From positions 11,268 to 31,414 of the IMG/VR virus record IMGVR_UViG_3300030333_003511: a stretch of 20,147 bases of DNA; one strand, given 5' to 3'. The DNA is from a virus. Position 1 is the stretch's first letter; every line of letters starts with the position of its first letter. Shown piece by piece: positions 13,666-20,147 of the stretch. A program made the translations under genes and the position numbers. The notes under the pieces were generated by a model. That model ran no database searches, had not been told where the DNA came from, and saw nothing but the letters and a program-made list of their open reading frames with translations.

Positions 13666-13827
13666 ATGAGTAAATTGTTAGCAGCTATTGCAACTAAATT
13701 ACTTAGTGAAAAAGTGCTAATAGCTATTGTTTTAAAGCTTGGAGACTGGTTAGTCAAAAGAAGCTCTAATGACCTAGATGATAAAATTTGGGCAGAAGTA
13801 AGCAAAGCTTTAGAGAATAATGGCTAA
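13666..13827 (+). CDS. Small hydrophobic protein, possible holin accessory (53 aa)
   Basis: AAGGAG lies eight bases before the ATG, directly after the previous stop. The product has a hydrophobic N-terminal half (M-S-K-L-L-A-A-I-A-T-K-L-L and V-L-I-A-I-V-L-K-L). It then continues G-D-W-L-V-K-R-S-S-N-D-L-D-D-K-I-W and an amphipathic end. The W-L-V-K-R-x-x-N-D-L-D-D-K segment looks like short phage proteins found beside holins, from memory. One weak membrane span or an in-plane amphipathic helix is likely. Its last eight bases overlap the start of the zinc-ribbon gene. Confidence 0.65.
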   Translation: MSKLLAAIATKLLSEKVLIAIVLKLGDWLVKRSSNDLDDKIWAEVSKALENNG

Positions 13828-14155
13828 TATAGGGCTTTCTATAAAAGAGAATAGAATGGTTATGCTAGAGGATTTAGTAGAAGACAAAGGTTCTCTAGTA
13901 GAAGCCCTAAATTGCGACACTAAGTTTGTTTGCAAAAAACGTCCTAAATGCTGTCCTGAATGCAATGCTACAGAAATTGTAGGTGTAGAAGTTATGGGCA
14001 GTTATGATGGGATACTTTTGTGGGAATGTGATATATGTGAATATACTATTCTCAGATTTGCAAAAGAAACAACTGAGAAATATCTTCAGTTGGCGAAAGG
14101 ATTATGGACAAATCCGAGTGATTGGGGATATGTCCCGAAATCTAAATTTAACTAG
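13820..14155 (+). CDS. Zinc-ribbon protein (111 aa)
   Basis: A four-cysteine zinc ribbon is visible: C45-P-E-C48 and C70-D-I-C73, separated by 21 residues with strand-like sequence between. An extra Cys lies at 44. The N-terminal 40 residues are charged. The C-terminal 30 hold a helix (T-E-K-Y-L-Q-L-A-K-G-L-W) and the end S-D-W-G-Y-V-P-K-S-K. Such ribbons bind nucleic acid or partner proteins. There is no nuclease or polymerase motif. It has no good ribosome binding site and starts inside the previous gene, so coupled translation is likely. Its role in the late region is unknown. Confidence 0.72.
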   Translation: MANIGLSIKENRMVMLEDLVEDKGSLVEALNCDTKFVCKKRPKCCPECNATEIVGVEVMGSYDGILLWECDICEYTILRFAKETTEKYLQLAKGLWTNPSDWGYVPKSKFN

Positions 14156-14169
14156 GAGTTTTTTGATAT

Positions 14170-14955
14170 ATGAAAAAAACTAAACAAGGGGTGCTAAAAA
14201 GAGCAATAGTAACCCCAGATAAGCACGCACCTATACATGATGTGCCTGCTATAAACGTAGTCAAACAGGCTATAGAGCTCGTAAAGCCCGATATATACGT
14301 TGATTTGGGCGATTTAGGGGAGTTTGGTAGTGTATCCCATTGGCAATGGAAACGTAAGAAAAAACCACCATTAGAGTACATTATGCCTAAAGTAGATGCA
14401 GATATTAAAGGTGTTAATGATTTGTTAGATGAAATTGATGAGTCTTTAGACAAAGTAAAATGTAAAGAAAGACACATTTGTGCAGGGAATCACGATGAAT
14501 GGTTGGATAGATTCGTAGAAGAGCATCCTTATCTAAAAGAATATCGTTTTGAACATGCATGTAAGTTCAAGGAACGAGGATACAAATATCACCCACCAGG
14601 TGAGTATCTAAAAATAGGAAAGCTCTATTTTTACCACGGGCATCATTTTGGTGGACAATACCACGCAGCGAATCATCTTAGGAAGTTAGGTGCCAATATA
14701 ATATATGGCCATCATCATTCCCTGCAGCAAGATAGCGTGACTTATATGGATGGTCCTAAATCAGCATGGTCACTAGGATGTTTAAAAGACATGAGTTCAG
14801 AAAAGAACGCATGGTTAGGTGGAAGACAGCATAAATGGGCACATGCATTTGCTATAGTAGATTACTACAAAGGTGGAAGATTTACTGTAGATATAGTACA
14901 AATAATAGATGGGAAAACCACGGTATGGGGAAAGCTACTAGACGGAAACAAATAA
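14170..14955 (+). CDS. Calcineurin-like metallophosphoesterase (261 aa)
   Basis: The metal-binding motif set is complete and in order: D17-x-H19, G47-D48 in D-L-G-D-L-G-E, G106-N107-H108-D109, H156-G-H158, and G180-H181-H182. These coordinate the two-metal centre of calcineurin-like phosphoesterases, which hydrolyse phosphomono- or diesters. The substrate cannot be read from sequence; nucleic acid ends, cyclic nucleotides or nucleotides are all possible. There is no signal peptide. The start has TAGGAG 11 bases upstream. By hand count, GC in sampled lines is about 42-45%, against about 22-23% in sampled lines of the giant gene that follows. Codons such as GTC, CTC and CCC are more common, pointing to separate acquisition. 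It is an unusual enzyme to find between lysis-type and tail genes. Confidence 0.9.
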   Translation: MKKTKQGVLKRAIVTPDKHAPIHDVPAINVVKQAIELVKPDIYVDLGDLGEFGSVSHWQWKRKKKPPLEYIMPKVDADIKGVNDLLDEIDESLDKVKCKERHICAGNHDEWLDRFVEEHPYLKEYRFEHACKFKERGYKYHPPGEYLKIGKLYFYHGHHFGGQYHAANHLRKLGANIIYGHHHSLQQDSVTYMDGPKSAWSLGCLKDMSSEKNAWLGGRQHKWAHAFAIVDYYKGGRFTVDIVQIIDGKTTVWGKLLDGNK

Positions 14956-15024
14956 TAGTAATAGTTCCAGATAACTATTGGACTTCTTCTATGCCTAATG
15001 TAAAATGGATAATAAAGGAGAGTG

Positions 15025-18000
15025 ATGCCAAAGAAAAGTCACGAAATAAAACAGTTTAATCAAGGCACTATATTAAATGCTTCTGAAAGAGATATTTCAG
15101 ATAGTACAGCCGCTTTTTCATTAAATATAAATCCAGTATCAGAAGATGGTATATTAGATAGTATTCCTAATGATAGATTAGCTGTTGCTGTAGATGATAA
15201 TGTAATTAATGTACATGGGGCAGCTTCTTGGTCTTCTAATAATCTTGGAACTGAAAATGTTTTATTTGACAATATAATTCCATTTAAAGAAAAATCAATA
15301 GCAAAGCTATATTTTATAGGTAATAAGGGAAAGAAAGAAGCTTTACAAGCTATAAATATAAAGCCATTATTTGAATATATTTGGGCTACTGAACCTATGG
15401 CAACTCCAGCATATGCAGAAGAAACAGAAGCAGCTTCTACATCTAGTGTTACTTTAAATGTAGATGATGGTTCTAGTGGTGATGTTTGGCATACTCATTC
15501 AGGTCATGGAGATGCTTTAACTAAGTTTTTTGTTGACCAATATATATATAAATCTGATGGAACTTTATTTGGAAAATGTACTGCAAGAGCTGATACAAGT
15601 AACGCTAATACTTTAACTTTTAGTAGTGGTTTAAGAGCTCAAATTACAGATAACGATATTTTATATAGACGAGTTATTGCATCTTATACACCTGCTTCTA
15701 CAATATCTGTTAATGCTAATGAACTTCCTTATTTAACTTCTACTAATGCAATAACTAGTGATGGCAGTGGGGTATCTGGTACTTGGGGTGATTCATTTGG
15801 GGCTACTGGAATAACAAGTGGGACTGGTACTATAACAATAACTTTAGATACAGATACTGTTACTACAAAAAATAATCTAGGAGGAGGAAAGTTTACTCTT
15901 ATAACTCCAAGTGGTTATAGTGTTGAATATCTTTTTAATAAACTTTATACTACTACTTTTTCAGGTTATATTTCTGGAAGTAATACTGCAATAGGTATTA
16001 GTGATATTTCTTCTGTTAATGATATAGCTGAAGCAGTTAAAGAAGCAATTAATCATCCTAATGGACACGGAGGAAGAATACAAGCTACTAGAGATGGTGC
16101 TGTAGTTAGTTTGTCTTATAATGAGCCCTTAATAAACAAACTATTAAATGAAGATGATTATTTTAAACTTGGAACAAGTAATGAAATTATAAAAGTAGTT
16201 AGAGATGATGAAGTAAATAGTCAGCTTATTATAAAAAGAGGATGTTTTGATACAGTTAAATCTAGATATGTAACTACTAGCAATTACGATATACAAGCAA
16301 ATAGAGAGACTATAGGTCTAATACAAAGACCTTCTTATAAAGCATTTGCCCTTATAGATAATTGGAGCAAATATTCAGGAAATCATATAGGAGCTAATTC
16401 TCATTATTTAGTTAATAGTTCTACAGCAAGATATAATGGAGCTATAGACACAAGTTCTTCTTCAAGAACTATAACTTTTAGTTCAACTAATAAAACAATA
16501 ACATGTGCAAATGTTACTGGTATGAACTTTTTTGAAGGAGATATATTAAATGTTTATTATGGAGCTGATGGAGAAGATGAGCCCAATAATGGTAAATCAT
16601 TTAAAATATTAAAGAAAGTTGAAGATAGTGGAAATACAATATTTACTGTAGATACTGCACCTACAGATGATACAGAAAGTGCGGACACTGTATATTTTGA
16701 ATGTAATTTATTAAAGAATCATACCTTTTCACATGCATCAGATGAAACTAATCCAACAGTAGAAGTTCATTCTAATCAGAATTATAAATGTAATAATTGG
16801 ATTCATAAAGAATATGCATATACAGATGGTGCAGGTGGGGACCCTGGAACTATTGTAAACAATTATAGAAATTCTACTAATACTACAGTAGCATTACAAA
16901 CATCTGGAGGCGGTTATTGGAATGATTATTTTAGACAAGAAAAAGCTGCACAACAAAGATACCCTTTTATAGCTAATGATGTTTATATAACATTAGAATC
17001 TGAATTTAAAGAAGCTACTATTAGAATTGGTGGAACATATGATATAGCCGCTACAGATAAGTTTTTAAACTACACAGATTCATATACAATATTTGCAAAA
17101 GGAGATATATTAAAAGTCTCTAGTGAATATATGAGAGTTGATGAAGTTGCATCTACAGGAATATATGTTACAAGAGGTTTATTTGGAACTACTCCTGCAG
17201 CTTATACAAGCACTACAGTAATATATAAATGTATAAATACTGGAATAAGTCAATCAGTATCTAAAGATAATTTAAAAACAGGGCAGCCATATATACTTTC
17301 ATTTTATGCTAAAGATGAATACATATCAAGTACATATGGTAGTGGATATTTGTCTATTACTTTTAACGGTGGTTACATAGACAAAGATGGTAATTGGAAT
17401 GAGTCTATCTCTGATTGGAAAACTCAAGGAAAGCAAAGCACTAGTTCAAAAGCTATGCAAGAACAAAGATGGATTCCATTTTCTGATTTAAATGCTCCTG
17501 AAGGCGGCACTAATAATCCAGATGGATTAGATGTTAATTGGAAAAAGTTTGATATAATAATATATCCTGGTAAAAAGATACCATTTGCTACTGATATGGA
17601 AATTGAATTTGCATCAAGAGGTCAAGATGGAACTAAAATAAGTTTAGATTTAACTTCATTAAATCAATACAATCCAATTGGAATAAATAATGAAGATGTT
17701 CAATTTAAGTCTGTAGGCAAAATTGACAATAAAGGTTCAAAAGATTTAGTAATATATGATTATGAAAATCAAGAAATAAAACATGTAAAAGATTTTAAAG
17801 AAAATGAATTAAGACTTCAAAATGCAACTACTAATATAGAACTTTCTTCTAGAGCAAGTGATGAATTAAAATCAGATAATAATGAAGCAGCTATAACATC
17901 TAGAAACAGAGAAGTTCATATAGGATTTGGTTCTAAAAAATCAAGTTCATCTCCTCAATGGATGGGTTATTTAAATCACGAATGCTTTGGAAAAGATTAT

Positions 18001-20147
18001 TCTCAAACATTATATCAAGATGAAGATACTGTACATAGTTATGATGATATAGGTATTATGTCTATGAGTAAAGTTTGTCTTGCTGGAGAACATGAATATT
18101 TAAGTGCTTATTGGAATCATGACAGCAGTACAGCTCCTGATGATGGAGAAAGTGGAACTTTAAGTTTGAATGCAAAAACAATGAGAATATATCATTCAGA
18201 CCATAAAATGAAAACTGGTGATAATATAGTTGTTAGGCAATATGCAGATACTGCTAATGAATGGGATGGTTCTGGAGTATGGGTTGTTACAGCTGGAGAT
18301 GGTTTAGCTTATTTTGAATGTAAAAGATATACTGCAAAAGATGCTGAGCCAGCAACTACAGGAGGAGCTACTGCTAAATTTAAAGTATCTTATAGACCTT
18401 ATTTTTATTATGGTATGAGAAATGATGATTACTTTTTATATAGAATATTTCCAGATGATTTAATTAAATCTGATTTAAGTGGAGTAGATGCAAGTTATCC
18501 TGCAGGAACAATACAAAAATCATTACCTTTAGGTTATAATATATTGTCTATTACATGCTGTCATAATAAAATACATAATGGCACTACAGGAGGCGATAGT
18601 ACTGGTGGTACTGGTGGTGGTATGATATATGCACTAACATCTAGTAATGTAAATGAAGTAAAAGTATTAGATGTTCAAATGAAATATAGTGAATGGGAAA
18701 GTTTGCCTTTTACAGAACAATCTACATTAACTCTTAGATTTAAATCTTATAAATGGAGTAATGACCATTTAAATGGAAATATAAATGGAGATACAGCAGT
18801 ATTTGATAGCTTGGCATCTGAAAGTACTCCTACTATAAGTTATAGTGGAATATTATCAGATATTATAGAAACTAAAGGACCAACTCCTGATTATGTCCAT
18901 GCAGCTAATGCTGCTTCAGATAATCCTCCAGACCATTTTGACACAAGATTGTGGGTGCAGACAAGACCTTCTTTAGATGATGGATTTTCAGGAGGAGATA
19001 GATTTTTATTTTGTGGAAGAACAGAAGGAGCGGCTGCAGGAACAGGTATTTATAAAACATCCGATGTTTATTTGGGAGATAGAACTCCTCCTACTATAAC
19101 ATTAAGACCAGAAGGATTTAGATGGGATGGAAGTAAATGGCAGTTTAGTTGCGGTCCAGGTGCGGACAATCAATTATTTGATTCTCAGCATGCAGCTGGT
19201 AGTAAAAAGAAATTAGACGAAATAAAAGCTCATACCTATAAAGATGATAAAGAAAATTACAGTGTAGTAAGTGAAGCCAATCCTCCCGTTATAAACTATG
19301 GAGAAAATGTTGGATGGCAACAAGGAACAGATAATGTATGTTCTATACAAGTTGCTAGATATGGAATGTTTCCTATAGCAGATAATGATGGTGATGGTGT
19401 TTTAGATGGAACAGGAGTTGTTGTACCTAGTACTACAAGTTTGCCTACTACAACTAATAATAAAAAACATGGACCTTGGGGAACTTATCACGAAAGAGTT
19501 ACAGGTCATGCAGTAGGATTATTAGGAGGTTCTGAAACTAACTGGATAAGAAATTGGGGAGCTCATGATGGATGTAATCATAAAATAACAAGTGGCGACA
19601 GATATTATCAAGGAGCAAAAGCAAGAGCTCCTGAAGATATGGAAACATCTAAATGTATATTTATATGCAGTGATATACATTTTGGTGATAGAATGCCAGA
19701 ATTAGAAACAGCTTCTAATAATTATTCAAGGCATCATATAACTCCTACTGGAGCTGTTGTAGACCCTGGTAGTGGAACTGGAACTAAATTTACAGTAGCA
19801 AGTGGAATAGTAGACAATCTTCAAGAAGGTGACGCTATATTTATACATTCTAAAGGAAGCAATACAAACGATATAGATTTTTCAGATGATAGGAATAGAA
19901 GTGGTTATATTACCCAAATAATAGATTCTACAAATTTTGTAGTAAATGTAGAATTTCATAGTGATTTTAATACTAATACTATATTATTTCCAGGTTCTCC
20001 AGCAATGTTTCATTATAGTACAAGTTTGTCTTCTAATGGAAATCAATCAACAGAGAATCATTTTGCAGGAAGTATGAATACAGACCATCCTGAATGGGCT
20101 TTTAATATAGATGATAAAGGTGATGCTGATATATTTAAAGGAGCTAC
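15025..20147 (+). CDS. Giant structural (tail / host-contact) protein, 3' end beyond the window
   Basis: The frame is open from ATG 15025 to the last base, giving 1707 complete codons with no stop. I read it through line by line. AAAGGAG lies just upstream. The N-terminus (H-E-I-K-Q-F-N-Q-G-T-I-L-N, then F-S-L-N-I-N-P-V-S-E-D-G) resembles the opening of podoviral tail-nozzle-type proteins, an inference from pattern. The rest is almost all beta, with very many Thr, Ser, Asn, Gly and Tyr. Several segments share a G-D-x-[IL]-x-[VI] strand followed by an F-x-V or Y-V-T-R strand. Residues about 739-884 look like a jelly-roll carbohydrate-binding module. D-N-D-G-D-G-V-L-D-G at 1453-1462 resembles a calcium-binding loop. 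There is no signal peptide or long coiled coil, so it is not a typical tape measure. Third positions are extremely A/T rich. Confidence 0.88.
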   Translation, partial: MPKKSHEIKQFNQGTILNASERDISDSTAAFSLNINPVSEDGILDSIPNDRLAVAVDDNVINVHGAASWSSNNLGTENVLFDNIIPFKEKSIAKLYFIGNKGKKEALQAINIKPLFEYIWATEPMATPAYAEETEAASTSSVTLNVDDGSSGDVWHTHSGHGDALTKFFVDQYIYKSDGTLFGKCTARADTSNANTLTFSSGLRAQITDNDILYRRVIASYTPASTISVNANELPYLTSTNAITSDGSGVSGTWGDSFGATGITSGTGTITITLDTDTVTTKNNLGGGKFTLITPSGYSVEYLFNKLYTTTFSGYISGSNTAIGISDISSVNDIAEAVKEAINHPNGHGGRIQATRDGAVVSLSYNEPLINKLLNEDDYFKLGTSNEIIKVVRDDEVNSQLIIKRGCFDTVKSRYVTTSNYDIQANRETIGLIQRPSYKAFALIDNWSKYSGNHIGANSHYLVNSSTARYNGAIDTSSSSRTITFSSTNKTITCANVTGMNFFEGDILNVYYGADGEDEPNNGKSFKILKKVEDSGNTIFTVDTAPTDDTESADTVYFECNLLKNHTFSHASDETNPTVEVHSNQNYKCNNWIHKEYAYTDGAGGDPGTIVNNYRNSTNTTVALQTSGGGYWNDYFRQEKAAQQRYPFIANDVYITLESEFKEATIRIGGTYDIAATDKFLNYTDSYTIFAKGDILKVSSEYMRVDEVASTGIYVTRGLFGTTPAAYTSTTVIYKCINTGISQSVSKDNLKTGQPYILSFYAKDEYISSTYGSGYLSITFNGGYIDKDGNWNESISDWKTQGKQSTSSKAMQEQRWIPFSDLNAPEGGTNNPDGLDVNWKKFDIIIYPGKKIPFATDMEIEFASRGQDGTKISLDLTSLNQYNPIGINNEDVQFKSVGKIDNKGSKDLVIYDYENQEIKHVKDFKENELRLQNATTNIELSSRASDELKSDNNEAAITSRNREVHIGFGSKKSSSSPQWMGYLNHECFGKDYSQTLYQDEDTVHSYDDIGIMSMSKVCLAGEHEYLSAYWNHDSSTAPDDGESGTLSLNAKTMRIYHSDHKMKTGDNIVVRQYADTANEWDGSGVWVVTAGDGLAYFECKRYTAKDAEPATTGGATAKFKVSYRPYFYYGMRNDDYFLYRIFPDDLIKSDLSGVDASYPAGTIQKSLPLGYNILSITCCHNKIHNGTTGGDSTGGTGGGMIYALTSSNVNEVKVLDVQMKYSEWESLPFTEQSTLTLRFKSYKWSNDHLNGNINGDTAVFDSLASESTPTISYSGILSDIIETKGPTPDYVHAANAASDNPPDHFDTRLWVQTRPSLDDGFSGGDRFLFCGRTEGAAAGTGIYKTSDVYLGDRTPPTITLRPEGFRWDGSKWQFSCGPGADNQLFDSQHAAGSKKKLDEIKAHTYKDDKENYSVVSEANPPVINYGENVGWQQGTDNVCSIQVARYGMFPIADNDGDGVLDGTGVVVPSTTSLPTTTNNKKHGPWGTYHERVTGHAVGLLGGSETNWIRNWGAHDGCNHKITSGDRYYQGAKARAPEDMETSKCIFICSDIHFGDRMPELETASNNYSRHHITPTGAVVDPGSGTGTKFTVASGIVDNLQEGDAIFIHSKGSNTNDIDFSDDRNRSGYITQIIDSTNFVVNVEFHSDFNTNTILFPGSPAMFHYSTSLSSNGNQSTENHFAGSMNTDHPEWAFNIDDKGDADIFKGA

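Noticed and set aside
14925-15059. 44-codon frame overlapping the end of the phosphoesterase and the start of the giant gene
   Set aside because: It has no ribosome binding site and overlaps both firmly supported neighbours by more than 30 bases. Its region mostly serves as the leader of the giant gene. It is not impossible, but unsupported.

Overview
This window is a stretch of a tailed double-stranded DNA bacteriophage genome. It holds most of the late (virion morphogenesis and lysis) region. Every supported gene is on the + strand and the genes are packed almost without gaps. Many neighbours share one base (TAATG) or four bases (ATGA), as in a single long late operon. Base composition is AT-rich: sample lines counted by hand are about 22-35% GC, with arginine mostly AGA. 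Ribosome binding sites are mostly clear AGGAG-type. I see no integrase, replication gene, tRNA, CRISPR or insertion sequence. The host cannot be named from this window. The style (tiny basic proteins, P22-like portal, coat protein resembling the SU10/DUF5309 type, T7 gp11-like adaptor) fits a podovirus-like aquatic phage, but that is inference.

Layout. (1) 1-2017: three virion-associated or accessory genes. The first is cut by the window edge, the second is low-complexity, and the third looks like a lysozyme-fold transglycosylase. (2) 2018-4991: DNA packaging. A terminase small subunit carries an extra N-terminal domain. It is followed by an unknown protein, a 42-residue basic protein and the large terminase. 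(3) 5008-9590: portal, scaffold and major capsid protein, with a GC-rich structured leader just before the capsid gene. (4) 9605-11541: three beta-rich candidate decoration proteins, a UUCG hairpin, and two tiny lysine-rich proteins. (5) 11541-12876: head-tail connector genes, including an adaptor that seems to be split into two genes. (6) 12878-13827: five overlapping genes of 39-101 residues, most with a hydrophobic or amphipathic segment. Two resemble the BhlA and XhlA holin types. (7) 13820-14955: a zinc-ribbon protein and a calcineurin-like metallophosphoesterase with clearly higher GC than its surroundings. (8) 15025 to the window end: a very long open frame of at least 1707 codons with no stop. 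It is probably a giant tail or host-contact protein.

How it fits together. Small and large terminase drive DNA through the portal into a scaffold-built capsid, and the connector genes close the vertex. The membrane microgenes and the transglycosylase would then provide lysis or cell entry. The giant protein is likely the main tail or host-contact component.

Points most worth a second look: the GC-rich RNA-like element before the capsid gene; the cluster of inverted repeats inside the small-terminase gene (candidate pac site); the shared D-x-x-[YF]-W-N-[RK]-D-[FW] peptide in two neighbouring proteins; the membrane microgene cassette; and the giant open frame.
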